64,000 nucleotides of DNA from Chitinophagaceae bacterium (lineage in GTDB: Bacteria; Bacteroidota; Bacteroidia; Chitinophagales; Chitinophagaceae): the NCBI GenBank assembly GCA_016720585.1, contig JADKKH010000001.1, positions 1-64,000 on the forward strand, written 5' to 3'. Positions 7,928 through 16,823 of the stretch are shown piece after piece. The notes below the pieces were generated by a model. It did not search any database. It was given only the letters and a program-made list of their open reading frames with translations, and was not told the origin of the DNA. Position 1 is the stretch's first letter; every line of letters starts with the position of its first letter. A program made the translations under genes and the position numbers.

Positions 7928-10225
7928 ATGAATCATTCTGTTTATGGCTGGCTTATTTGTATCAGGCAATTAGTATTCAATTTCCCTTTGACCAGACTGG
8001 TGCTGATCCTGTTTTTCATAATTTGTCTGCATGGTTCAGCCATAGGAAAAGATAAGGAGCACCGGGAATTCGTTCCGCCTGCTACAACCACGCAAAATGA
8101 AATAAAAGTAACCGGCAGGGTAGTATCAGAATCAGGCGAAGCGCTTGCCGGTGTATCCATCATAGTAAAGGGATCAGCAAAAGGAACAACAACTGATAAT
8201 ACGGGCAATTTCAGTATCACCGTCCCGGATAATGCCATTTTGATTTTTTCTGCCGTTGGTTATGATAACCTGGAAGAAAGTGTAACAGGAAAAAGCCTGC
8301 TAAATATTTCGCTTAAGCAAAGCAGCAGGCTGCTGGACCAGGTAGTAGTGGTGGGATATGGATCTGCCCGTAAAAGAGACCTGACCGGTTCATCTGTTTC
8401 AATCAAAGGCGCAGATATTATCAATATTCCTGTATTGACCGCTACCCAGGCAATCCAGGGAAAAGTTGCCGGGGTGCAGATAACCAATAGCGGGGCACCG
8501 GGAAGTACGCCGAATGTAAGGATCCGGGGAATAGGTTCTGTACTGGGCGGAGCCGATCCGCTTTACGTGGTAGATGGTATCATAACGACTGATATAAGGA
8601 ATATCAACTCGGCCGATATTCTTTCCATTGATATTTTAAAAGATGCTTCATCTACGGCTATTTATGGTGCACGGGCAGCCAACGGGGTTGTTTTAATAAC
8701 CACCAAAGCCGGAAATAAATCAAAATTCTCAATAAATTATAATGCACAGGCAGGCGTAAAACTCTTAACTCATAAAGTGAAAATGGCTGGCCCGGGATTA
8801 TATGCAGCTTATTCAAATGAAGCCGCAGGTGCGCCCGCAGTTACCGGAGGTGATGTTACCGGTGCTACATCCTGGTACGATGAAATTACCCGGCCTGCCA
8901 TCTTCAACAGTCATAACCTTTCTGTCAGCGGCGGGAAAAATAAATACCGTTACTTTCTTTCCCTCGGTTACCTGAATGAAAATGGGATATTAATTGATAA
9001 CAAATACACCCGGTATACAGCACGGTATAATCATGAATTTGCCCTAAGTCCCAAATTCAAAATTGGAAATAATATCGGTTATTCCCATTATATCTCAGAG
9101 AATAAGCCGTATGGTTTATTTACTACAGCCTATATAGCCGCTCCTGTTTTCAATGCAGTGAATCCGGATGGCAGTTTTGGCAATACCTCCAGCGGCGTCA
9201 GTAATGTGGGCAATCCGTACGCCACGTTGAAAACAACCAATGACCGGAGTTATGGGGACCGTCTTCAAACCACTTTATGGGGCGAATACCAAATTATTAA
9301 AGGACTTACTTTCAAATCACAATTCGGAATTGACCTGGAGCAGAACAATGGATGGAATTACACCCCGGCATATAAAACTTTTCTTCCCACTGGATCTGAA
9401 GGTGCCCAGCATAATGATGAGGCCGACCTGTCTTTTATGCGTGACAGTATTTATCAATGGGTATGGGATAATTACCTGACCTATGAAAAGAAATTCTCCA
9501 AAGACCATGATCTCCGTCTTACACTCGGTCATACAGCAGAACGGAGAAACGGCTGGAGCAACCGGGCATTGATCGCCAATAAAAATACGCCGGATAACAA
9601 AGACGCCTGGCAACTAAATTTTAAAGACACTGCTAACGGGCAACAGAATTTAAGAGATCCTATTGGCAAATATTTTAGACGGGAATCTTATTTTATAAGA
9701 GCCAACTATAAGTTTAAAGACAGATACCTGCTGAATGCCACTTTCCGCAGAGATGCCAACAGCAATTTTCCGGAACATAAACGCTGGGGGAATTTTCCAT
9801 CGATCGGTGTGGGTTGGGTTATCAGCAGTGAAAAATTTATGGCGGATCAGAAATTTTTCAACAACCTGAAATTAAGGGCCAGTTATGGTTTAGTGGGTAA
9901 TGATGTCATCCGCCCCGGAGCTTTTGACCTGAGACCGCAGGAAAGACTCTATGCGTATTTTGGCACCAACCGTATTGATGGCGCCATCGTTACCGGTATT
10001 AAAGACCCCAATCTGCAATGGGAAGTGGTGAGGGAATTTGATGCGGGAATAGAATTTGCTGTATTGGATAATAAACTCAGCGGCGAAATAGATTTTTATA
10101 ATAAAGTAGCGAAGGATGCTCTGTTTATCATTCCTTATGCCTCGCTGGGTTTTGGTAATTCAGTTTCTTACCAATGCAGCAGAAATTGCCAATACAGGAA
10201 TAGAGCTTTCCCTGCAATGGAATAA
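7928..10225 (+). CDS. SusC/RagA-family TonB-dependent transporter, N-terminal part (frameshifted)
   Basis: The larger part of an outer-membrane glycan importer. In order: N-terminal hydrophobic export segment (to about residue 40), a carboxypeptidase-regulatory-like domain (about 55-135, VTGRVVSESGEALAGVSI), the segment DQVVVVGYGSARKRDLTGS, the plug (RGIGSV, PLYVVDG, DILKDASSTAIYGARAANG), then barrel strands. The frame breaks near 10167-10172: this frame runs into unrelated residues and stops at 10225, while the family-like sequence continues in the next frame to 11018. With one base removed the two parts join as one protein of about 1030 residues, the normal SusC length. Confidence 0.9.
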   Translation: MNHSVYGWLICIRQLVFNFPLTRLVLILFFIICLHGSAIGKDKEHREFVPPATTTQNEIKVTGRVVSESGEALAGVSIIVKGSAKGTTTDNTGNFSITVPDNAILIFSAVGYDNLEESVTGKSLLNISLKQSSRLLDQVVVVGYGSARKRDLTGSSVSIKGADIINIPVLTATQAIQGKVAGVQITNSGAPGSTPNVRIRGIGSVLGGADPLYVVDGIITTDIRNINSADILSIDILKDASSTAIYGARAANGVVLITTKAGNKSKFSINYNAQAGVKLLTHKVKMAGPGLYAAYSNEAAGAPAVTGGDVTGATSWYDEITRPAIFNSHNLSVSGGKNKYRYFLSLGYLNENGILIDNKYTRYTARYNHEFALSPKFKIGNNIGYSHYISENKPYGLFTTAYIAAPVFNAVNPDGSFGNTSSGVSNVGNPYATLKTTNDRSYGDRLQTTLWGEYQIIKGLTFKSQFGIDLEQNNGWNYTPAYKTFLPTGSEGAQHNDEADLSFMRDSIYQWVWDNYLTYEKKFSKDHDLRLTLGHTAERRNGWSNRALIANKNTPDNKDAWQLNFKDTANGQQNLRDPIGKYFRRESYFIRANYKFKDRYLLNATFRRDANSNFPEHKRWGNFPSIGVGWVISSEKFMADQKFFNNLKLRASYGLVGNDVIRPGAFDLRPQERLYAYFGTNRIDGAIVTGIKDPNLQWEVVREFDAGIEFAVLDNKLSGEIDFYNKVAKDALFIIPYASLGFGNSVSYQCSRNCQYRNRAFPAME

Positions 10226-11018
10226 AAAAGTAAATACGAAATTCAATTACACCATCAGGGGGAATATTACTTATAATAAGAATACAGTTAAGAATGTAGG
10301 CATTGGCAGAGCCATGGATTTTGGAAGTTTAAATAATGGGTCTACGGCAACACAAACACTGGTAGGCCAGCCGATCGGTTCCTTCTGGGTATATCATACG
10401 GATGGAATATTTCAAAACACCGGGGAAATAAATGCTTACCCCCATGTTATAAGCGCCGTGCCGGGTGATTTTAAAATTGTTGATGCAAACAATGATGGCA
10501 TCATTGATAATCTTGACCGGGAGCATGTCGGTTCGTACCAGCCCAAAATATATTATGGTTTCAGCGGGAATGTGAACTGGAAACAATTTGATTTTAGCAT
10601 GGATGTCGTCGGCGTTGCCGGTAACAAAGTCTACAATGGGAAAAAGGGAATCCGCTTCGGGAGTAATTATAATATTGAATACGCCGTTGCAAACAACCGG
10701 TGGGTACCCGGAAGTAACAATAATACCTATCCCGGTGCCAGCAATGTTACGCCTTATCCCACTGATTATTTTATCGAATCAGGTTCTTTTATCCGGCTTA
10801 ATAACATTACGGCCGGGTACAATTTCCCGGCTATGAAGTTGTGGAAAAGAATTGAGCGCATGAGAGTATTCGTCAGTGCACAAAACCCGGTCATTTTTAC
10901 AAAGTACACCGGGTTTACACCTGAACTGCCCGGCAATCAGAATGAAGCCGGCATCGAATTAAATATCTATCCTATTTCTGCCTCCTATTTAATAGGTATC
11001 AATGTTCAATTTAAATAA
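10170..11018 (+). CDS. SusC/RagA-family transporter, C-terminal part (frameshift product)
   Basis: This is the rest of the SusC barrel in the +1 frame relative to the first part. Homologous-looking sequence starts at about LTNAAEIANTGIELSL and runs to the C-terminal strand YLIGINVQFK; the open frame itself extends back to 10116. SusC signatures present include PIGSFWVYHTDGIFQN, DANNDGIIDNLDREHVGS and the plug-distal FDFSMDVVGVAGN. It ends 10 nt before the susD start, the usual tight SusC-SusD spacing. Whether this is a true disruption or a sequencing error cannot be decided here. Confidence 0.85.
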   Translation, partial: TNAAEIANTGIELSLQWNKKVNTKFNYTIRGNITYNKNTVKNVGIGRAMDFGSLNNGSTATQTLVGQPIGSFWVYHTDGIFQNTGEINAYPHVISAVPGDFKIVDANNDGIIDNLDREHVGSYQPKIYYGFSGNVNWKQFDFSMDVVGVAGNKVYNGKKGIRFGSNYNIEYAVANNRWVPGSNNNTYPGASNVTPYPTDYFIESGSFIRLNNITAGYNFPAMKLWKRIERMRVFVSAQNPVIFTKYTGFTPELPGNQNEAGIELNIYPISASYLIGINVQFK

Positions 11019-11028
11019 CCAATATTTT

Positions 11029-12501
11029 ATGAAATACACATCTAATAAAATATTACTGCCTCTTTTTCTTTTTTTGTTAGTGGCGGTTATTTCATGTGGC
11101 AAAAAATTTCTCAATGAACCTCCCCGGGGAGCAACTATAAATGATTTGCTCAATAACCCGCAGGATGGGGCACAACGCATTATTGGTGCAGTCTACAACC
11201 GGTTATATGACTGGGAAACACATTCTTTTTCCTGGATAGGAATTTCCAGTATCACTTCAGATGATGCTGATAAAGGAAGTTCAGCAGGAGATGGTGGCGG
11301 CGATAAAATAGAACTGGATGGCTGGCTGATATCACCTACCAATATCTCTTTTAATGAAGTTTGGGAAGGAAATTTTGAAGGCATAGGCCGCGCCTGTTAT
11401 GCTATTAAATTTATCAATGAAATGAGTTTATCACCTGTTGAAAAAGACAGGTATATCGGTGAGGCAAAATTTTTAAGGGCCTATTATTACTGGAATCTGC
11501 TGAGAGTATTTGGTGGCGTACCTAAAATAGATAAAGTACTTACATCACAGGCCGATATTGAAACTGCCAGTATCCGGGCCTCTGCTGCTGAAATTTATGC
11601 ATTTATTGAAAGCGATCTTACGGAGGCTGCTGCAAAACTTCCTACCGTAATTCCTGTAACCGAAAGAGGAAGAGCCTCAAAAGCGGCCGCGCAGGCCTTA
11701 TTGGCCAAAGTGTATTTATATCAAAGCAAATGGGCGCAATCAAAAAGTATGTGCGATATATTGATTGGTTCGGGTCAATTTTCTCTCTTATCTAATTACG
11801 GGTTGATATGGCGTGAAGCAGGTGAATTTTCCGCCGAGTCTATCTGGGAAGTAAATGCTGTTGCCGTTAATCCTCCCAAAGGGATACAGCAATACACCGA
11901 GGTACAGGGCATGCGGGGTTCTGGTGCCGGTGATTTTGGCTGGGGATTTAATACACCCTCGCAAAACCTGGTAAATGTTTATGAACCCGGCGATCTGAGA
12001 AAAGCGGCTACTATTTTAGTTTCAGGTTCTACTTTATGGGATGGTTTTGTTACCAGCAATACCTTACCCAATCCCTATTACAATTACAAAGCGTATGTAA
12101 GCCTTACGGCCGAGTCATATTTTGACAGGGGTCAATCCAATAAAAACCTGCGGGTATGCCGCTATGGAGAAATACTGCTGATAAAAGCCGAAGTGGAAAA
12201 TGAATTAAATGATACCACGGCATCCAAAATTGCGCTGAACCAACTCAGGATAAGAGCAGGTTTGCTACCGGTACTGGCCATCAGCCAGGCAAGTATGCGG
12301 GATAAAATTTATAAAGAAAGAAGGGTGGAAATGGCTTTTGAACATGACCGCATGTTTGATTTGAGAAGAACCGGAAGAGCAGCAGCCGTTTTGCAGGCGT
12401 TGGGCAAACCGTATGTTTCGCCGAAACATAATTTGTTTCCCATACCCCAGCGGCAGATCGATCTGAGTGGCAATAAAATAACGCAAAACCCCGGTTATTA
12501 A
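11029..12501 (+). CDS. SusD/RagB-family outer-membrane lipoprotein
   Basis: A 490-residue surface lipoprotein that caps the SusC channel and binds the glycan. The start at 11029 is preferred over 11002 because it opens the lipoprotein signal MKYTSNKILLPLFLFLLVAVISC, with Cys23 as the lipidation site. SusD features follow: KKFLNEPP, the helical TPR-like stretch KFLRAYYYWNLLRVFGGVP, and the C-terminal RRVEMAFEHDRMFDLRRTG and HNLFPIPQRQIDLSGNKITQNPGY. It is co-directional with susC, ten bases downstream, and its partner carries a frameshift. Confidence 0.95.
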   Translation: MKYTSNKILLPLFLFLLVAVISCGKKFLNEPPRGATINDLLNNPQDGAQRIIGAVYNRLYDWETHSFSWIGISSITSDDADKGSSAGDGGGDKIELDGWLISPTNISFNEVWEGNFEGIGRACYAIKFINEMSLSPVEKDRYIGEAKFLRAYYYWNLLRVFGGVPKIDKVLTSQADIETASIRASAAEIYAFIESDLTEAAAKLPTVIPVTERGRASKAAAQALLAKVYLYQSKWAQSKSMCDILIGSGQFSLLSNYGLIWREAGEFSAESIWEVNAVAVNPPKGIQQYTEVQGMRGSGAGDFGWGFNTPSQNLVNVYEPGDLRKAATILVSGSTLWDGFVTSNTLPNPYYNYKAYVSLTAESYFDRGQSNKNLRVCRYGEILLIKAEVENELNDTTASKIALNQLRIRAGLLPVLAISQASMRDKIYKERRVEMAFEHDRMFDLRRTGRAAAVLQALGKPYVSPKHNLFPIPQRQIDLSGNKITQNPGY

Positions 12502-12637
12502 TTAAAAGAGTATAAATTTTTTGATATCAGGAATGAAAAACAATTTAATAACACATATACGGGGAGGTCCGACCTGAAACAGTATTAACAACCGATAATC
12601 ATTTTTATATTTTCCAAAAAACAATAAATTAAATCAA

Positions 12638-13558
12638 ATGAAAAAAACAGCAATTAAACCAATTTTTCAAATTTTCATACTGGGAGGAATTTTTTCCGTC
12701 CTTGTTGCCGGCAATTGTAACAAAAACGATGATGTTCCACTGCCACAAATTGGCGGGTATAATAACTCCAATGAAGTTGGTGCGCTCAACCTGAAGGCTT
12801 ACTGGCCTCTTGATGGGAATGGAACTGAAAGTAAGTCAGGTACGGCTCCCACTTCAAGTGCAGGTGTCACCTACGCAGCAGGTGGTGTCAAGGGACAGGC
12901 AGGAACTTTTGCAAATGGCTATATCTATTTTGCAAGTGCAGTAGGTGGTGCGTTAACATCTAACCAGCCTTTTACGGTGAGTGCCTGGGTACAGGCAGCG
13001 AATAATCAGATCCCTGGCGGAACACCTCCGGCCAATAACCATCCATATCAATATTTTCAATTAGCCCGACCCGCCCAATTATTCGGAAATGTTAATCTGT
13101 TGATCGAAGCCGGTCAATATGTTATTGCTTCTGATACGCTGACTTTAAAATCAGTGTACAGCGATGCAGGCGGATTACAGGATAATATCAATAATTATGG
13201 ACTGGCTGGTACCGAATATAAAGTAGTAAAAAAGGGTGGTACAGGTCAATGGATACATGTGGTAACTACTTATAATCCGGCAGGTGGCACAGGTGCCCAG
13301 AGTATTTTCAGAATTTATGCCGATAGCGCATTGGTAAGTAATATTAATTTTGAGAACAGAGGCGCTAATTCTTTTGTGTATACGCCTCATGAAGTGATCA
13401 TCGGGGGCTGGTATAATAATATACCCGGCAAAACAGTTACAGCGGATACCTGGACAACTGCATTCACTGGTAAGATTGATGAGATCAGAGTTTGGAATAA
13501 ACTCTTAACTCAGGCGGAGATCAACGCCTTGTATCAATTAGGAAAAGCAGGCAGGTAA
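12638..13558 (+). CDS. LamG-like (concanavalin fold) surface lipoprotein of the PUL
   Basis: A 306-residue exported protein with a hydrophobic leader ending VLVAGNCNK; the Cys suggests lipidation, although N at -1 is unusual. After a short linker, a single LamG/Laminin_G_3-like jelly-roll domain covers about residues 50-300. It opens with LKAYWPLDGNGTESKSG and closes with FTGKIDEIRVWNKLLTQAEINALY. Its place directly after susD is that of a surface glycan-binding protein, the usual third component of a Bacteroidota PUL. Binding rather than hydrolysis is inferred; no catalytic motif is seen. Confidence 0.75.
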   Translation: MKKTAIKPIFQIFILGGIFSVLVAGNCNKNDDVPLPQIGGYNNSNEVGALNLKAYWPLDGNGTESKSGTAPTSSAGVTYAAGGVKGQAGTFANGYIYFASAVGGALTSNQPFTVSAWVQAANNQIPGGTPPANNHPYQYFQLARPAQLFGNVNLLIEAGQYVIASDTLTLKSVYSDAGGLQDNINNYGLAGTEYKVVKKGGTGQWIHVVTTYNPAGGTGAQSIFRIYADSALVSNINFENRGANSFVYTPHEVIIGGWYNNIPGKTVTADTWTTAFTGKIDEIRVWNKLLTQAEINALYQLGKAGR

Positions 13559-13575
13559 TTCCTGAATTAGTTGAG

Positions 13576-13604
13576 AACGGGGCTGGTAAACAGCCCCGTT
13601 TTTT
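13576..13604 (+). terminator. Rho-independent terminator inside the PUL
   Basis: AACGGGGCTG, loop GTAAA, CAGCCCCGTT, then TTTT. It follows the LamG gene by 17 bases and separates susCD-LamG from the enzyme genes, so the latter probably have their own promoter or depend on read-through. Confidence 0.85.
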
Positions 13605-13693
13605 CGCATTTAATATCTAATACGTAGCTTCCTGATTCGTTAAAACATCAAAGGATACATTTGCGTTGTAGTAAGATTAATTCTTTACAGGTG

Positions 13694-15346
13694 ATGAGAA
13701 AAGTATATTGTATAACAATTGTTCTGGTACTGTTTTTTTCCTGCAAAAAAAAGGATACGGCTGCTCCTCCTCCCGACCCATTGCAACTGGTAAACGCATC
13801 GATAGATAATAAATCAACCGCAGCTGTTTATTACGATGTAAAGCTAAACCCGGTTTTAAAACTATCATTTAATAATGCCGTGGACAGGCAAACAGTTCCT
13901 GCCAACGTTTCAATCAATGAAAACGGGGTTGCAACTGTTGCGGTCAATTATTTATATGAAAAAAATGACAGCGTTATAGTGATCGTACCGCAGTCTCCAC
14001 TAAAATATTTAACCAGGTATTACCTGGTAGCAGCTACAGGCCTTAAATCCATAAAAGGGGGTTCTTTAGGGTATGCCGTGAATATTCAGTTCATCACTTC
14101 TTTGGATTCTTCTGATAAACTTCCACTTATATCTGACAACCAGTTACTGGATACAGTACAACGCAGAACCTTCCGGTATTTCTGGGAGTTCGGGCATGCT
14201 GTGAGTGGGATGGCAAGGGAACGAAATTCCAGTGGGGATGTCGTTACTACCGGAGGCACCGGCTTTGGCATTATGTCAATCGTTGCCGCGGTCAATAGAA
14301 ACTTTATAACCCGAACCGAGGGTCGTGACCGCATTTTAAAAATCACCAACTTCTTATTGAATAATTGTACCCGTTATCATGGTGCCTTTGCGCATTGGGT
14401 GAACGGAGCCACGGGTGCTACCATTCCCTTCAGCCCTAATGATAATGGTGCCGACCTGGTAGAAACTTCTTTCCTGGTAAATGGATTGCTCATTGCCCGG
14501 CAATATTTTAATACGGCCGATGCAGTTGAAACGGACTTACGCGCTAAAATTAACAACATCTGGAACGGTGTAGAATGGAACTGGTTCCGCCAAAACAATC
14601 AAAATGTGTTGTACTGGCATTGGAGTCCTACGCTGAACTGGGTTATTAATAACCAGGTCCGCGGCTGGAATGAAGCACTGATCGTTTATGTCCTTGCATC
14701 TTCTTCACTTACCGATTCGATACCTAAAGTGGTTTATGATAATGGCTGGGCCGGCAACGGAAGTATCCGTAATAATAATACCTATTACGGTTATCCATTA
14801 CCGTTAGGACCTTCGAATGGCGGCCCCCTGTTTTTTGCCCATTATTCTTTCCTGGGTGTTAATCCCAATGGACTGATGGATGCCTATGGTAATTACCAGA
14901 CCCAGGCAATCAATCATACCAAAATAAATTATGAATACTGTAAAGCGAATCCCCGGGGATATTATGGCTACAGTAATTTATGCTGGGGACTCACTGCCTG
15001 TGATATTCCTACCGGGTATGCGGCTAATGAGCCAAACAATGACCGGGGCGTTATTGCACCCACGGCGGCTTTATCATCAATGCCCTACACACCCACAGAG
15101 TCGATGAATGCATTGAAATTCTTTTATTATAAACTGGGCGATAAGTTATGGGGACCGTATGGTTTTTATGATGCTTTTAGTTTAAAAGACCTGTGGTTTG
15201 CCAATTCTGCATTGGCGATCGATCAGGGCCCCATCATTGTGATGATAGAGAACTACCGGAGTGGTTTGTTGTGGAACCTCTTTTCCGGGGCACCCGAAAT
15301 AAAAAATGGATTGCGAAGATTGGGTTTTACAGCGCCTTATTTATAA
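13694..15346 (+). CDS. GH144-type endo-beta-1,2-glucanase with N-terminal Ig-like domain
   Basis: A 550-residue lipoprotein. The start at 13694 gives signal MRKVYCITIVLVLFFSC; a TTG at 13661 is less likely. Residues about 30-140 look like a bacterial Ig-like (Big_5-type) domain (VYYDVKLNPVLKLSFNNAVD). The rest is a glycoamylase-like (alpha/alpha)6 domain with motifs FRYFWEFGHAVSGMARER, YHGAFAHWVNGATG, NGGPLFFAHYSFLG, GVIAPTAALSSMPYTP, WGPYGFYDAFS and DQGPIIVMIENYRSGLLW. This matches the family founded on the endo-beta-1,2-glucanase of Chitinophaga pinensis (GH144). Substrate assignment is by family and context. Confidence 0.8.
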   Translation: MRKVYCITIVLVLFFSCKKKDTAAPPPDPLQLVNASIDNKSTAAVYYDVKLNPVLKLSFNNAVDRQTVPANVSINENGVATVAVNYLYEKNDSVIVIVPQSPLKYLTRYYLVAATGLKSIKGGSLGYAVNIQFITSLDSSDKLPLISDNQLLDTVQRRTFRYFWEFGHAVSGMARERNSSGDVVTTGGTGFGIMSIVAAVNRNFITRTEGRDRILKITNFLLNNCTRYHGAFAHWVNGATGATIPFSPNDNGADLVETSFLVNGLLIARQYFNTADAVETDLRAKINNIWNGVEWNWFRQNNQNVLYWHWSPTLNWVINNQVRGWNEALIVYVLASSSLTDSIPKVVYDNGWAGNGSIRNNNTYYGYPLPLGPSNGGPLFFAHYSFLGVNPNGLMDAYGNYQTQAINHTKINYEYCKANPRGYYGYSNLCWGLTACDIPTGYAANEPNNDRGVIAPTAALSSMPYTPTESMNALKFFYYKLGDKLWGPYGFYDAFSLKDLWFANSALAIDQGPIIVMIENYRSGLLWNLFSGAPEIKNGLRRLGFTAPYL

Positions 15347-15405
15347 AACCAGAATTTTGAGGAAATAAGATAAATTGTTTTTTCAAAATGGCATAAGAAG
15401 TATTT

Positions 15406-16770
15406 ATGAAAATAAAGATTCTGGCTTTTATTTTATCCGGCTCCTTATGGGCTATATCCGGATGCAAGTCAGGTAAAACTGCAATTGCTAAAAAAGCAGA
15501 AGCAATTGATGTTGCAGATACTGTATTATTCAGACTGGTACAGCAGCAGACTTTTCAATATTTCCGGGATGGGGCTGAGCCGGTTAGCGGGTTGGCAAGG
15601 GAGCGGATTCATACAGACAATATTTATCCGCAGAATGATAAGTCTATTGTAACAAGCGGTGGGTCAGGATTTGGAGTAATGGCCCTGTTAGTTGGAATCG
15701 AAAGAGGATTTATTACCAAAGAAGATGGAAGAAAACAATTGGAAAAGATTGTTCATTTTTTAAAAACCGCAGACCGTTTTCATGGGGCATGGCCGCACTG
15801 GTGGAATGGCGAAACAGGCAAAGTAAAACCCTTCAGTAAAAATGATGATGGCGGAGACCTGGTGGAAACATCTTTAATGATACAGGGGTTGCTTTGTGTT
15901 CGTCAATATTTTAATACCGGAAACGAAGCAGAAAGAAAATTAGCTGCCAGCATTGACCAGCTATGGAGAGAAGTTGAGTTTGATTGGTACAGAAACGGTA
16001 AAAATGTATTGTACTGGCACTGGAGTCCAAATAATGGATGGAAAATGAATCTTGCCATACGTGGATATAACGAATGCCTGATCACCTATATACTGGCTGC
16101 CTCATCACCCACCCACAGCATACCACCGGAAGTATATCATGAAGGTTGGGCCGAAAACGGGAAAATAAAAGCCACCTCCTCATACGGAGGTTACACACTG
16201 CAATTGCATTACCAGGGCAATCCGCCAAACGGTGGTCCGTTGTTCTGGGCCCATTATTCTTATCTTGGACTTGATCCGGGAGGATTGAAAGACAAGTATG
16301 CCGATTACTGGGAAGAAAATAAAAACCTGTCGCTAATCAATTATCAATGGTGTGTGGATAATCCTAAAAAATTTAAGGGGTATGGTACGAACAACTGGGG
16401 GTTAACATCCAGTTACTCTACCCAATTTTATGTGGCCCATGCCCCGAATGCTGAACATGACCTGGGTGTCATATCACCTACAGCTGCCTTATCCTCTTTC
16501 CCCTACACACCTGTGCAGTCAATGGCTGCCATGAAACATTGGTATACAGAAACGAAAGATAAAACCTGGGGACCATATGGATTTTATGATGCATTCAGCG
16601 AACAGGATAACTGGTTCCCTCAAAAATACCTGGCGATTGACCAGGGGCCCATTGTTGTTATGATGGAAAATTACCGGACTGGCTTGTTGTGGAATTTATT
16701 TATGAGTTGCCCGGAGATAAAACAAGGCTTAAAAAAATTAGGCTTTGAAAGTCCCCATTTGAAAAAATAA
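15406..16770 (+). CDS. GH144-type beta-1,2-glucanase, lipoprotein
   Basis: A 454-residue lipoprotein (signal MKIKILAFILSGSLWAISGC) with the same catalytic domain as the preceding gene but no Ig-like domain. Shared motifs include FQYFRDGAEPVSGLARER, FHGAWPHWWNGETG, NGGPLFWAHYSYLG, GVISPTAALSSFPYTP, WGPYGFYDAFSEQ and DQGPIVVMMENYRTGLLW. The two proteins are clear paralogues; in Bacteroides, similar pairs divide endo- and exo-type cleavage, which may hold here. It lies 59 nt after the first enzyme and 53 nt before the GH3 gene, consistent with one transcript. Confidence 0.8.
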   Translation: MKIKILAFILSGSLWAISGCKSGKTAIAKKAEAIDVADTVLFRLVQQQTFQYFRDGAEPVSGLARERIHTDNIYPQNDKSIVTSGGSGFGVMALLVGIERGFITKEDGRKQLEKIVHFLKTADRFHGAWPHWWNGETGKVKPFSKNDDGGDLVETSLMIQGLLCVRQYFNTGNEAERKLAASIDQLWREVEFDWYRNGKNVLYWHWSPNNGWKMNLAIRGYNECLITYILAASSPTHSIPPEVYHEGWAENGKIKATSSYGGYTLQLHYQGNPPNGGPLFWAHYSYLGLDPGGLKDKYADYWEENKNLSLINYQWCVDNPKKFKGYGTNNWGLTSSYSTQFYVAHAPNAEHDLGVISPTAALSSFPYTPVQSMAAMKHWYTETKDKTWGPYGFYDAFSEQDNWFPQKYLAIDQGPIVVMMENYRTGLLWNLFMSCPEIKQGLKKLGFESPHLKK

Positions 16771-16823
16771 AAAAGTAGTATAAGCGCATTAAATTTTATT
16801 TACCCGGGATTAAAAAATAATTA

